A stretch of DNA of 64,000 nt from Camelus bactrianus (GCF_048773025.1 NC_133544.1:63477501-63541500), one strand, 5' to 3'. Counted from the first letter of the stretch, positions 32,166 through 44,398 are shown. Program-made: numbers and translations. The notes: generated from the letters alone by a model not told the origin.

Positions 32166-34444
32166 GTGGTGGCTGATATAATGATGATACATAACAGCAT
32201 ATACGATTCTAAGCCCACCCAATGGCCCACTTGCGTAAAGATGTTCCTGACAACTGTGGCCCTTTCTAAGTTCCTGTCATTGTCACAATCTGTAGCACAT
32301 ATTTACATGGTGGTAAGTTAGTCCTTGCTGTTTTGTCCTGTTCTCTGGTTCTGCTTTATGAAGTTAAGCGGCACCCCCAGGTTTTCTCCATGCAGAGGGC
32401 TAAAAGCTATGGTGGAACTGGGGCTGTGGGTTTGTGCAGACCTGTCCGGCACTAACTGGGAGCCCTGCAGGTAAGGACTAGAAAGAAGTTCCTGAGGAAA
32501 GAGAGCATCAGAAGAAAGTAGGCTCTGAGAAGATGAAGGCTATGGGTTTGCAGCAATGCCCCTTCAGTCCAATATTTGTTGGCTAAAAAAGAAGGCATTG
32601 TACAAGGATATTCTGCATCTTGCCCTCTCTGGATGCCCCTTGTCTTTTCTTTCAAAGGATGATGGAATGCACCAGCTCAGTGTTTCCTAAACTTCAGTTA
32701 ATCACATCTCTTTTTGGGTGGGGTTTTTTGTTTTTTGGTCACATCCATCTGTCATATTATTTGCCAAATGATTTTCTTGAAATTTACTCACTTTTTGACT
32801 TAAAATACAATTAAAAGGAAACTTTAAATCACATGGGTTTGATCACCCAGTTGTACTATGCTGATATCCATAAAAAGATAGTGCAATTAAAAGGAAAAGA
32901 AAGCCTGTCTACGTCCCATCTAAAACCACGTGCTATGCAGTCTACACTTAGAGACACAGCGGGTCAAGTAAGTCAGTAAGCAGGACTTAATCCAGAGCAA
33001 GAACTTGGCGAATGAAGGGAGGTAAGGGAAGTCAGTCACCGACTTTGTTGGGAATGTGGATAAACTATTATTATAGTGGGAAATTTTAAAGCCAATGAGG
33101 TCTAAAGGCTCAGTTAGTCGAATTTTCAAAATCTTACTATGATTAAAAAAAAAAAAAAGAAAGAATTTCTCTGCTCTGATTCTGCTAGCCAGCTTTGGGT
33201 CTCCACCTCTCTCTGGATGCAAAGCCCCTGCTCCCCTCGTCCCCACAGCGTGTGAGGTCTGGGGATGCGCAGCCTGCACTCTTTCTTTTCCCTTCCTCTG
33301 CCCTCTACACTTCACACACCCTGTCCTGACAGGATTGTCCTGTCGCCAGTCGTTCTCTGAGAGGAGTCCACCCCATCATGCTCCTCCACCCCACCTCTCT
33401 AGAGTCTGCTTTTACCTTAGAAAACACGAGCTGAACACCATAGCATCAGGCTAGGATGTGCTGTTACTTTTCCAGCAGCCGGCTGAGCAGATTCGGTGAG
33501 ACCCCATTCTAGACTTCCCTAAGATCTTTGAAATGGGTTTAGTGTTTATTTACTTCGTTTTCTAGCTTAATATTAATATGTATTGTTTAACTGGAAGCTT
33601 GTGCCAAATGGAGATTGCTGTCTTTTTAAAATTTTTTTTTCAAATTAGGACACAGTTGAATTCAAATGTCACTTAAATGACACGAAAAGATCCCTTCTGT
33701 GTTGAGTACCATCTTTTGACACCGTTAGCATCGATTCCTTTACCACAGTTAATTGGGGAGTGGCACCGCCCCCTCTTAGTGAGGACGATGGACACCGCGA
33801 ATCCTTAGGGAGCGCCTCCTGGCTGAGTCCTGGGCTTTAGAGGAAGCACTGCACATTCACTTTCTTGTGCTTGGGGTCTGGTCTCAGTGGGAGTCAGAAT
33901 GTTCCAGCTTCCTCGCTAGTCACGCAGCTTCCATTTGCAGCTCAAACAATTAGAAACAGATTTCTGGAATTGGTTCCCCTTTTCAGAAGAGAAACCGGGC
34001 AACTCCAGTGCCCATTTACCCTGGCCTCACCCTCTGTGCCCAGGAGGCTGACTCAGTTCTGAGCTCTCCCAAGAGCAAGAGAGGGCAGAATTATGTGGAT
34101 CTAGAGCCACTTCAGTAGAATCACTCAGACTTAGATCAACCTTGCTTCCGGTCAGTTCTGAGTCTTCTAAGGCAGTTGGGCCAGTGACTCTGTGGGCTCT
34201 TCAGGCTGACCCAAAGCCTGTGTTTTGGGCAGAACCTTCTCAGTTTCCCCTGAGCCACTTGGGGTCTTTCACAGTTCCCCCCCACCCCCAATTCCTATGG
34301 AGGGGATTAACCGTAGTTCACGTCTTCCCCAAAGTCCTCCTTGACACAGTGTTGATGCTGTTACTACCCATTTCACGTTCCCTGATATTTCTGTCTCCTC
34401 AGATGGAGGATTAACCTCAGAGAACAGATAAATGAGCTACTTAC

Positions 34445-34504
34445 TTGGTTCCACGATCACACGCGTTCCATTTCCAAAGACGAACTTGCCTTTAGTAGAT
34501 ACAG
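34445..34504 (-). CDS. TRDJ1: T-cell receptor delta joining segment TRDJ1
   Basis: A 60-base J segment reading STKGKFVFGNGTRVIVEP on the minus strand, with FGNG intact and a GTAAGT donor. It matches human TRDJ1 (TDKLIFGKGTRVTVEP) and is the J nearest the D array. It has the best RSS of the four TRDJ: heptamer CACAGTG and nonamer CCAAAAACC. From its position and RSS I expect it to be the most used delta J. Confidence 0.94.
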
Positions 34505-34532
34505 CACAGTGCTTGAGGGCTTTCCAAAAACC
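34505..34532 (-). promoter_or_regulatory. 12-RSS of TRDJ1
   Basis: Plus-strand reading: consensus heptamer CACAGTG, 12-base spacer, nonamer CCAAAAACC. Confidence 0.9.
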
Positions 34533-35758
34533 TCAGCCGTGCTCGCACTTTTCTTTTTCCGATCAGCTCGAGGACTGGAGGATCTCGAGGGCTCAGCTCT
34601 TTGAGAGATGGCGCTGGCTGCTTATCCGACTAGTTCGTGATTTAGTCAACTGCAGATAAGGGTGAGTCTGCTTTTGGGGGGTTGAGGTCTGAGGAATAGG
34701 TAGGAGCGCCCTGTCCTATGGTGAACATTTCCGCTATAACACATTTCACGAAGTTCTTTATTTTTTCTTTTTTAACATTTTTTATTGATTTATAATCATT
34801 TTACAATGTTGTGTCAAATTCCAGTGTAGAGCACAATTTTTCAGTTATACATGAACGTATATATATATATTCATTGTCACATTCCTTTCTCTGTGAGCTA
34901 CCATAAGATCTTGTGTATATTTCCCTGTGCTTTACAGTATAATCTTGTTTATCTATTCTACAATTTTAAAATCCCATCTATCCCTTCCCACCCTCCACCC
35001 CCTTGGCAACCACAAGTTTGTATTCTATGACTATAAGTCTATTTCTGTTTTGTATTTATGCTTTTTTTTGTCTAAAAAACAAAAACAAAAAAACATTTCA
35101 CGAAGTTCTTGAAACTGTTGCTTTATCTTATTTTAGATTTTTCTCACTTCCTAGACCCACTCTCAGTCTTGGAAAACTGGCATGGCCAAGCGGATGGATC
35201 TTGGATCTATGACTATTCCAGAGTCAAGGCCTTCATAGACCACAGTGATGCTTTAAGTCAGATGACATGAGGCGTATCAGCAGGTGACAGGGCAGTGGGC
35301 AACACCAATCATGGACCGGGGATTTCAGCCTAGTCACTGTTAGAATGAGCAACTCTGGCTGGTGATGGCCTAAAACAAGCCCCTCTCTTTAAATCCATCT
35401 TACCCAAACTGCAAAGCAAAGCACTCAGGCAACTCTCTCCAGGGATGTGGATTCAGAAATTCCAAATGGCTCATTTTTGCGATGTAACTCTCTTTTGCAA
35501 TAGAAACCGAGACAAGTTTAGTTTCCAAGAAACACCTTTCTCTGTTCCTCAAAGATGGTTGAAATGTCAGTTTTACTCAAGAGGAAACAGCAGCAAGGGA
35601 GAGGCCAGATGTTGGGGTTCACCTCTCCTGGTTTGGACAACTTTCTGGCATCCTTCTGGGTCACTGAGAAGTGGGGACAGCTACTTGCTGCATTAATCCC
35701 CCTGGGGCATGGTAGCCAGGCTAAGGATTTCCCAGGGAAATGCTGCCTGTGACCCTGC
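34533..35758. other. TRDD-TRDJ1 interval
   Basis: Holds one L1-type insertion (34.74-35.11 kb). Cassette A homology begins near 35.6 kb. No further gene is seen. Confidence 0.6.
34741..35110 (-). mobile_element. L1 3'-end insertion with perfect 18-base target duplication
   Basis: The interior (34759-35092) is an antisense L1 3' UTR: gatttataatcattttacaa, a gttatacatgaacgtatat-like stretch and tttccctgtgctttacag. It is bounded by identical copies of ACATTTCACGAAGTTCTT at 34741-34758 and 35093-35110. The exact duplication suggests a fairly recent insertion. An A-rich run next to the right repeat may mark a 5' inversion. Confidence 0.88.
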
Positions 35759-35797
35759 AGTTTTTGTACAGGTCTCTGTGGGTTTTGTATCACTGTG
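35759..35797 (-). promoter_or_regulatory. 3' 23-RSS of TRDD A1
   Basis: Coding strand: CACAGTG, 23-base spacer, ACAAAAACT. Both elements are near consensus. It joins to a TRDJ 12-RSS or to the 12-RSS of another D. Confidence 0.93.
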
Positions 35798-35808
35798 AGT
35801 CTCCTGGC
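35798..35808 (-). CDS. TRDD: T-cell receptor delta diversity segment (D, cassette A1)
   Basis: An 11-base D core, GCCAGGAGACT on the minus strand, lying exactly between a 12-RSS on its 5' side and a 23-RSS on its 3' side. This is the TRDD arrangement and lets several D segments join in one chain. All three frames are open (ARR, PGD, QET). It is the D closest to TRDJ1, 1.25 kb away. It cannot be matched to a human TRDD by sequence; the call rests on the RSS geometry. Confidence 0.92.
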
Positions 35809-35836
35809 CACAGTGCTACAGAGCTTTACAAAAACC
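35809..35836 (-). promoter_or_regulatory. 5' 12-RSS of TRDD A1
   Basis: Coding strand: nonamer GGTTTTTGT, 12-base spacer, heptamer CACTGTG next to the D core. Both are consensus. Confidence 0.94.
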
Positions 35837-38734
35837 TCCCTTTGATTTTGCCCAATGTGGCCTCTGAGAACTACAGGGCTGGGTGTGTTCTCCAAGTCAC
35901 GCTCCAGCAAGATCAAAGGGAATTGGCCTTAGGTCAGGGCAGGCTCACCCAGGTGCGTCTGTCTGAGGTTCTTCTGAAGCCCTGGATAGATCTGCCCTCG
36001 AGTTTGTGACTAGAACGGACCGAATTGTGATGTCGACTTCCACTGTGCTTTCTGGCCAGTCTACTCTCAGATGATTTCCCACAGAGAGAGGAGGACCTGA
36101 GTGTCTCAAATGGATTCTACAAACTATGGGTAGGCGGAAAATGTATTGACCACATAATTTCTCCTGTCACCTGCTAAGTCTCCAAATCTCCTCTGCCTGT
36201 TCCCTTTACACATGGAGGGTGTTATACAGAGGAAAGGGTTTTCACATAAACTTAATTTTATCCTCCCCACTGACTTGCTGGGTGCTAAATGCAGGGCCAG
36301 TAGCCCATATGCTGCTTTGTGTGACTTTGGAAAATGTGACCTGCTGGGCAAATACAGAGGCAGCTCTTCAAGCTTGATAAATAGAGGATAGCTTTGTGAA
36401 CTTTATGAAATGTTTTCCTTTTCTCAAGCTGATGCAGCTCCACACCAGGGCCTTGGCTCAGACAGCAGATCTTGAGCTGAATTTTCGCCCCACCTATCCC
36501 TTTCACAAGGAGCCCTTGTGCCAGACACAACTTGTGTACCTCCCTCTCCACTGACTTTGGGGCATGGCCATGCTTTGATCCATAGATTGTGAGTGGAAGT
36601 GATAACATGACAGTTCCAAGCTGATCCCCCAGTGGCATCACAACATGATAGCTCCCCAGTATCCTCAGGAAGAGACGGTTTGGGACACAGGCTCTGGCTC
36701 ACCTCCCTGGGCCCACGTCCTGTGCTTGTGCACCTGCTCCCTTCAACTCCGCTGCCTTGACCTGCTCACTTCCCGAGAGCTCCATGACCTTTCATACCTC
36801 TTTGCCTTCGCCATGTGATGGCTTTTGCCTGAAGTGCCCTTTCCTTCTTCAGTTCCCCGATTTGGTCCCTAACCGTCCTCCTTAGATCCCATTGATTTAC
36901 TGGTCTGAGCTTAGCTGCTGTCTTCCCTGCAAAGTCCTGAGTGAGTGCTCAAGCCTGGCCTGGGTTGGATGCACCCCCTTTCCCTTGAGTTTCGTGGCAT
37001 CCAGTGCTGATCCCTCCCATCGCACTCAAAACCCTTTCTCTCATCTTCATCAGTTAAAGACCTTTGAGAGAAGGGGTTTGTCTTGTGTATCTCTGGGTCC
37101 CCTGTGCCAGCACAGTGTCACTGAGTGAGTGCTCAGAAAGTGTCTTCTGAACCCATTTAAGAAGGAGGTGTTTCCTAGTGAGAGAGGATGTGCTGGAAGT
37201 GACAGAGTCACGGCCAGAACCCTCATCTTCCCAGTTCCTAGTCCCTTGCTCTCCCTGGCACTGGGCTGTCCTATGGAATCTTACATTTGTTCAGTGGAGC
37301 ACAGCGCCATTAGTTGTAAACAAGTTGATTTTTAATGTTAGCCGAGTTAAGCGTCATTGGGAAGATAAATTTGCTGTGATTTTCTGCACACCATGAAATG
37401 TATTTCAAAGCCAAACAGAAATGAGTTTCACGTTGTCTACATATTTGCAGTATTCAGATCACATTCTTTTCACTAACATGAGTAATCAAGGGTCAGCGGT
37501 GCCTCCCGAGAAGCCTCGTGCGTGTCACAGCTGGGAGAGGCTTCAAGGATCATATGTTCACTCCCTTATGTGTTCAGATGAAAGACTTTGGAAAGATCCA
37601 GAGCAGTTTCAAAGCTGGCCAAGGTACCCAGCTTCAAGGAAAGTACAAGAAATGAGGTATCGCAATTCCTAGTGCAGCGATATTTTTCGATCCTCTTGGT
37701 AAATACTCAGGCTTCTTGGTCCTTTATTTTGACATTTGTTATTTGAAAGTGTCTGCGAATCCTCTCACCTGCAGCTCATCTCCTTCCCCACAGTGGCCGT
37801 GGCATGGCCTGGGCAGTATGGCATTTTATTTCTCTATGTGGCTTTTCATTGCTGTAAGAGATGCTCTTCTGTGGGAAAGAGGAGGGACAGGCCCAGGGTG
37901 GGTGTATCCTGAAGTTCAGCTCTTCCTGGAAGGAGGCCGGGCCATTCTCAGTGCCAGACAAGTGTATGCACAGAAGGGATCAGATGACGGGGGCAGTGTG
38001 AGGGCTCTGAGTTTACTATATTATTGTCCCAGCCTGGGTGGGACCAGGCCTCCTGCTTTGTTGGAGACCGAGAGCACTTGGAGAAAAGTTCTGGGATGCC
38101 AGGCCAAGAAATGCAATAGGGATTGGACAGGGGCATCCCAGAGCTTTTAATTTTGTGATAGTGGACTTCGAACTGGCTTCATTTATCTTCTCCCCCTGCT
38201 CCTGATATTGACACGTCCTCTTTGAGGGTTGTGGACAAACTGTAGTGTATTTAATGGAGAAAAGCAGGCTGTTGAAAAGACTTCAAACCACATACAAGAA
38301 GGAGCAGCTAGAAAACTTCGGGGAATAGAGACCAAAGGAAGGGAGATACTCGGGTGTTTGATCATAGTTTCCAGACAACCCTCAGGGTAGAGCTGCCTAA
38401 TATTAGAAGACAGCTGGATTCACGTGTCTGCTTATGCCTTCTGTCTATTGCAATGTATTGGTATGGTTGAAATGTATGAGCAAAACCTGGCCTTACACAA
38501 ATATGTGGTCCAAAAAGACAGGTTAGTTGCAATGTGAAATCAGAAACCGTGTTAATGGGCTTTTCATATTCTATTCCACTGAAACCTGTTGATCTAGCTT
38601 GCATTTTAGATGGAACTTTCACCCATACTTTGTTTTGTAACATTAACCATTTGTCTTGGGGAATCATTGGTTCACTTAGGCATCTGCTTGTCACATTTCA
38701 TTACACAATGTCACAGTAGTTAATACAACTACCG

Positions 38735-39455
38735 TATCTTTATTCATTTTTTTAAACTTTCTTATTTTTCCATATAAACCATGTTTTGCTAATGTTGACT
38801 AAAAAATCCAGCTAACCAGGTCCGTTACCTTAATTTTTTATTTTTATTTTTTTTTTTATTGAAGTAGTTGGTTTACAATGTTGTGTTAGTTTCTGGTGTA
38901 CGGCATAGTGGTTCAATTATACATACACATACATACTCCTTTTCATATTCTTTTTCATTATAGGCTATTACAAGTTATTGAATATAGTTGCCTGTGCGAC
39001 ACAGTAGGACCTTGTTGTCTAATTTATATATAGTGTGGTTAGTATCTGCAAATCCCAAACTCCCAATTTATCCCTCCCCTAGCCTTCCCCCCTGGTAACT
39101 ATAAGCTTGTTCTCTATGTCTGTGAGTCTGTTTCAGTTTTGTAAATAAGTTCATTCTTTAAGATTCCACATATAAGGTATATTCATTTTTTTAAGATTCT
39201 GTATATAAGTGATATCATATGGTATTTTTCTTTCTCTGTCTAATTTACTTCACTTAGTATGACAATCTCCATGTCCATCCATGTTGCTGCAAATGGCATT
39301 ATCTCATTCTTTTTTATGGCTGAATAATATTCCACACACACACAAACAACTTATTTATACATTCATCTGTTGATGGGTACTTAGGCTGTTTTCATGACTT
39401 TGCTATTAATAATAGTGCTCCTATAAACATTGGGACAACCGCCAATATCCTTAAA
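38735..39455 (-). mobile_element. L1 insertion present only in cassette B1
   Basis: An antisense L1 3' end: gtttacaatgttgtgttagt, a gtggttcaattatacatac-like run, caaatggcattatctcattc, then the ORF2 end. The homologous cassettes at 51.08 and 59.23 kb run through without it. Diverged flanks (acaactaccgtatcttta and acaaccgccaatatcctta) look like its target duplication, so about 0.7 kb was added here after the cassettes separated. Confidence 0.75.
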
Positions 39456-39869
39456 TCAGAGCAGTGTGTAAATACTGGTGAGCCATCCAGCTCATGGTGG
39501 CAGATACAAGTTTCCTTAAACTTTTATTTTTGCCTGAAACCTTAGATTTTTAAAAAAATAATTGTTGACAATGATCTATTGTTTTTCTTAATGTGACAGG
39601 CTCATTTTCATAAAATTGCCCGACAGCTACCCAAGTCTGAATAACCATGGTTTGTCATTATTTCAAACAAAATGATGTTTCCTGGAAAAAGTAGCTAGTT
39701 CAGCTTGTATCTCAAACAATTCCTCAAATGTTTTCCTTTGAGATAAGTTTGATAATTTAGAATGCAGCAGAAGTGCTGTGTACTTCACTTTTGTTACACA
39801 GAATACTAAAAAGACAAACACTCAAGAGTTGAGATTTAATAAAATTCATAGTTTTACTGCTTTTCCCAA

Positions 39870-40280
39870 TGTTATGGACTGAATTGTGTCTTCCTAAAAT
39901 CCGTATATTGAAGTCCTTGCCTCCAGTACCTCAAAATGTATCTGGATTTGGAGATAGGACCTTTAAAAAGATGGTTAAGTTTAAATGAGACCATTTAGAC
40001 TGGATTAGAGTGAATCCTAATCCAGTCTTACTTGTGTCCTTATGAGATGAGAAAATTTGGGCACACAGAGGGGAGAGACACAAGGGGTGTGCATGTACAG
40101 AGTCCACATGAGGACACAGGGAGAAGGTGGCATCTCCAAGCCAAGGAGGGAGGGCTCAGGAGAAACCAGCTCTGTGGGCACTTTGGTCTTGGATTTCCAG
40201 CCTCAGAACTGTGAGAAAATAAGTTTCTGTTGTTCAAGCGTGTAGTACTATTTTGAAATGGTAGCTGCTAATTAATACAG
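39870..40280 (+). mobile_element. Old ERVL-MaLR LTR (MLT1-like), cassette B1 copy
   Basis: A solo-LTR-like fossil of the mammalian-apparent LTR (MaLR) type. It begins near tgttatggactgaattgtgt and ends near taattaatacag, with gtgagaaaataagtttctgt close to its 3' side. The same fossil occupies the homologous place in cassette B3, so it is older than the cassette duplication. It looks ancient, and no internal viral part is seen. Confidence 0.7.
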
Positions 40281-41806
40281 TCAATGACATTTTTAAGTGA
40301 AACTGCACTTTCCCCCTCTCCCCAAATATAGAAATGAAGGATACAATGACCACTAATACAGAATTGAGGCCTCTGCCTTGATTCATGCTAAGGTACCAGC
40401 CTGCTTCGCCCACTATTGCTTTTGCAACATCAGGGCAAATGTCAACACAAATAAAAAGGCAAATGTTGTTTTGATATTATTATGAAAATGGATCTGCTCT
40501 AAAAATGAGAATTTCATTTAAAGTATTGTATTTATGAATTGTTTTTTATCCCTGAAAAAAGGGCTCTTCTGATTTTACTGTGATTGGGCCTTAAGCCCAG
40601 TCATTTTGGACAACCTGGGGGGAAGTCTGGTATAGTCTCCTTCCCCCATGCATTGCTTTTTCTCTTGGAGACTCACAAAGAGTCATTGGACCTGGTGTGC
40701 TAATGGGTGGTTGTGATCCCAGGATGAAGGGATTGATCCCTGTGCTCTAGGATCAAACACATGCAGAGTCAAGAGAAGAGTGAAGGAGAGCCCAGGCTTG
40801 GTAGGGTCTCAGATCTGTGTTGTTAACATTGGTTGATCCTCTGATTGGATGGAACATTTTTTTAGTTCCCAGGAAGTATCTTTCCAAAGCACACAGTGTG
40901 TCTGTTTGGGTGGGGATAAGTGGTGTCTTCGCTCTGGGATGAAGACACTGCTTGGAGGCATTAGGTCAGAGAGAAGACTCCTTGAGTCTGAAACAATATT
41001 CCCTGTGGGGGAGGGCTTGTGGCATCCTCAAGGACCAGCTCAAGATTCATCTCCAAGAGCTCTTCCCAGCTGACTGTACCCAACAAAAAGCTCCCTGCCA
41101 CCGTCTGTTTACTCACATGGGCCTTTGTGATGACTCAGGCTTTACCTGTGGAGGGTCTGTGCTCCCCATCACCTCACTGGGCGTTTGTTCAGTGCTACCC
41201 TATAACCACCTTCTTTCCTTCCCTACTCCCTCATCTGTCAGTTTTCTCATCAGAATGAGACACTTGAACTGTAGAGTTTAGGGATTTAGTGTCAGATTTT
41301 CATTTGTGAATCTGCTTCTAGTATGACCTTTAGAATATATTATTTAAGGGAATATGGAATCTATGCACATGTCCATTCCAGTCTGATGAAATTCAATTCA
41401 CAACAACCACTTTCAAAGTACTTGTTTTTTCCTGGGCATTGAACCCTTTGAAAGGAGGAATCATGTATATGGACAGAAGTGGGTTCACCTTCTTGCCTCA
41501 TCATATGCTAGTGTGTGACCCAGTGCACAGCTCACATCCTGAGTTCCATTCCCTTTGCTTCTCCACAATGTTCTCTTTTATGTTGTCATTGGTCTATTTA
41601 GTAAATGTTAAAATGTGGTGAGAGTATTTATTTTGATGACTTTGTTGATACGGGTTCGCATTCTGAAACTGCTGCAGTAGACAACATGGAGTAAATCCCT
41701 AAGGAAAGGAGTCGGGGCAAGTGGACAGTCAGCTCTTATATTATTTCCCCATGACACTCACAGGCTGCGCATCGGTGCTGAGACATACACAGCGGATCGC
41801 AGCTAG

Positions 41807-41845
41807 GGTTTTTGAACAAAGGCTTCGTACACTTCCCCCACTGTG
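41807..41845 (-). promoter_or_regulatory. 3' 23-RSS of TRDD B1
   Basis: Coding strand: CACAGTG, 23-base spacer, TCAAAAACC. Good match to consensus. Confidence 0.9.
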
Positions 41846-41858
41846 GTCCACGTATCGT
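41846..41858 (-). CDS. TRDD: T-cell receptor delta diversity segment (D, cassette B1)
   Basis: A 13-base D core, ACGATACGTGGAC on the minus strand, between consensus heptamers CACTGTG and CACAGTG. Spacers are exactly 12 (5') and 23 (3') bases. All three frames are open (TIRG, RYVD, DTW). Its RSS spacers are unrelated to those of cassette A, so this is a second TRDD lineage. It appears fully competent for recombination. Confidence 0.92.
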
Positions 41859-41886
41859 CACAGTGAAACACAGCAGTACAATAACC
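41859..41886 (-). promoter_or_regulatory. 5' 12-RSS of TRDD B1
   Basis: Coding strand: nonamer GGTTATTGT, 12-base spacer, heptamer CACTGTG. The nonamer has one change. Confidence 0.9.
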
Positions 41887-42913
41887 ACCCTCTTCCTTTC
41901 TCCTTTCCTTGGCATCTTGCCATCACCACCCTCTGCCTCTAGAATACCTCAGAAATATCTTTTCTCCAATGCTGGTATTGTGGTTAAATGCTATAAAACT
42001 CAGGTGCAAAAATAACTACAATTACAGAAATCAGTAAATAAAACACTAAGGACCTAAAAGAAAAATGGGCAAAGGACAAATGAAGAAAGTCACTCATTGG
42101 TTAATAAACTAAGAAGAATAACTCTCTAGCAATAACAAATGTTAAAAAGCATTAACAACCAACTTTCCCCTCGTTTATGCAGTATTTATCTTAAGAAACA
42201 AACCAACTTAAAAAAATATATATTCAAGCAGTGTTTTGTTTTTTTTTTTAAGAAAAGCTGATGTTCCCAATGCTGGCAAGATGTTGGTAATAACATAAAT
42301 TGTTATATTTTTATAGGCAACCAATTAGTTAATATCAAAAGGATGAAAATATTCATTCTAGTTTGAGCAAATATTTCCACTTAGGTGCATTCACTGTGAG
42401 AAAATACCATATATGTTCAAGTGTAAAATTAGGTTTATTATCTTTGGTGAAGACAAAGTTCTCTCAATTTTGATTGTTTGCAAAAATTGCAAAATGCGGT
42501 ATCAAAATGCTGTCACACAATTCTTTGATTTTGTGCAGTTAAGTACAGTTTAATGAAGACTCATTCACCTCCATGGATTCTTCTGAATGCCAGCTGATGA
42601 AATTAGTGTAAAAGATGAGTATAACTTGACAAAAATTAGAAGATATTCTTGGGCGTATGACTTTGGAATTACATGTTCAGTATTGTTGAAACAAATCCTT
42701 CAAAGTAAATGTTTCATTGTTGAGGTCATGAATATTCACTTAAAGGATAAGTGGCAACACAATTGTAATGTTTGTGGATTAGTATTGTGGTTCAAAATAC
42801 TTTAGAGGTAGCTTCATATATGCATTTTCAATGTGCTCTAATTGAAACAATGTAGACACAGGTGAGTTTGATATGCTTGGAAAAATGTTTGAAGATGAAA
42901 AAGCAGCTGTACT

Positions 42914-43092
42914 GATGATAAATCCATTGTTTTGAGATGCTAGAAAGAAACTGAAATAAATTTTTATGAATTATGAGAATGGAAAAAAGCAATATTTCAA
43001 AATTAATAATCTGTATAATATGTCACTTCAAATATCTATGTATAACTAAATTAATGCATTAAACTTTTTAAAGTAGAATGTGATGAATTTTT
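42914..43092 (+). repeat. Long direct repeat, left copy
   Basis: About 175 bases starting gatgataaatccattg, about 95 percent identical to 44223-44398. Cassettes B2 and B3 have this sequence once. The two copies bracket the insert at 43.09-44.22 kb. Confidence 0.85.
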
Positions 43093-44222
43093 TCTTTTTT
43101 CTTTTTGAGTAAAGGCAGATTTATTTAGAGAGAGTTAACACACTGCACAGAGTGTAAGGCAAGAAAAAGGCAAGGAAAGAGGTGTGGGGATTGGGTGCTC
43201 AGGTTAAAGTAAAAGTAGGTACACAGTCCACAGAGTGCAGACCTTCTCCCAAGAGGAGGGAGTGTAAAAGGCCCCTAGGCGTGGTGTTGCCAGTTTTTAT
43301 GGGCTCAGTAGCTTCACAGGCCTACAGGTGGGACCATTCCAACTGCCCTGGAGAAGGGGCCGAGATTCCCAGGAATTGGGCCACCGCCCATTCTTTGGCT
43401 TTTTGCGGTTAGCTTTGGGGCTGTCATGGTGCCTGCGGGCATGTTATTTATCACACTGTTAAAATGAGCATATAATGAAGCTCAAGGTCTACTAGAAGTC
43501 AAACCTCCCACCAACTTAATCCTCAAGGCCAACTGGGAGTGGAAACTATTTCCAGGCTGAGTAGGGGCATTGACCCTGCCTATCAGGGAGTAAAACTCTC
43601 TGAATGCCTAATCAAGGGGACCCAGGGGCAGGACAGCCTTTTGTTTTTGTGTCAGAGGGCGGTGTATGGGCTGGAATCCTTGCATAGCCATTGTCTCGAT
43701 GTGGGACTGTTGTAACCGCTTTCATAGCCTTATGAATTGAATCTTCTTGAAGATGGAGAAGCTTTGTAACAGCAGTCTGACAGTCTGTAATGACACAAAG
43801 ACTTAAAAGGCATGGTTAAACTCCTGTAATTGATAAAGAGACTTGTTTGTAATTACTAGAATCATGATTATATTTAACTTAACATATTAAAGAATCCTAA
43901 TTAACTTAATATCTAAGCTACCTCAGGATTCCTTTAAAGCATCTCAAAGTCAACTGGAGCTACAGAGAACTTTTAGAATTTGTTAAATACTTAAAATCCT
44001 GATTAAGCATGAAACTTTTTACTTTTCTACTGTATATTGAAATATTTTTATTTTAGGAGCTTTAATTGGATGTATTCAAGCAATTATGATCTGTTGTAAT
44101 CACTGCTACATGCTATCATTTGTGTTTCTTAAACAGGTACCTGAGGTATTGTATTGCCTCGCAAATGTAGGTCTCTCCTGGTTCCTGTTGGGACTTATAA
44201 GTTACAGGTTTTATTCCGGACA
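43093..44222 (-). mobile_element. Retroviral-LTR-containing fossil insert (ERV class I-like), poly-A ended
   Basis: A 1.1 kb insert absent from the other B cassettes. On the minus strand its right-hand part ends in an LTR-like region with a CATAAAAA TATA-type box and an AATAAA signal, followed by an A-rich tail. It looks like a fossil fragment, not a whole provirus. The A-rich end suggests LINE-assisted insertion of a transcript (inference). It is younger than the cassette split because only B1 has it. Confidence 0.5.
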
Positions 44223-44398
44223 GATGATAAATCCATTGGTTTGAGATGCTAGAGAGAAACTGAAGTAAATTTTATGAATTATGAGAATGAAAAAAGCAAT
44301 ATTTCAAAATTAATAATCTGTATAATATGTCACTTCAAATATCTATGTATAACTAAATTAATACATCAAACTTTTTAAAGTAGAATTTGATAATTTTA
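44223..44398 (+). repeat. Long direct repeat, right copy
   Basis: Right partner of the repeat at 42914-43092; it continues directly into sequence shared with B3 (62.7 kb). Confidence 0.85.

Larger units (their letters stand above)
29573..34444. other. Intergenic TRDJ1-TRDJ4
   Basis: 4.9 kb with two L2 relics (30.56-31.10 and 31.20-31.56 kb) in opposite orientations, an (ATTC)n-like run and a MIR-like relic near 32.0 kb. No gene segment is seen. Confidence 0.6.
35600..36560 (-). repeat. Cassette A, copy 1 (shortened)
   Basis: Homologous to 48.2-49.1 and 56.6-57.5 kb, including the TRDD and the downstream run with ctgtgctttctggccagtct and cctgctgggcaaatacagag. The homology fades near 36.56 kb on the right and about 35.6 kb on the left, so this copy is shorter than copies 2 and 3. 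Confidence 0.8.
35837..41806. other. Interval between TRDD A1 and TRDD B1
   Basis: Rest of cassette A1, unassigned sequence at 36.56-37.37 kb, then most of cassette B1 with an L1 insertion (38.8 kb) and a MaLR LTR (39.9 kb). No D or J is seen. Confidence 0.6.

Noticed and set aside
33755-33790. GC-rich run as a CTCF site between TRDJ4 and TRDJ1
   Set aside because: On the minus strand only AGGGGGC fits; the 5' half of the motif does not match.
37105-37135. CACAGTG at 37.1 kb as a D or J signal
   Set aside because: No A-rich nonamer at 12 or 23 bases and no partner heptamer.
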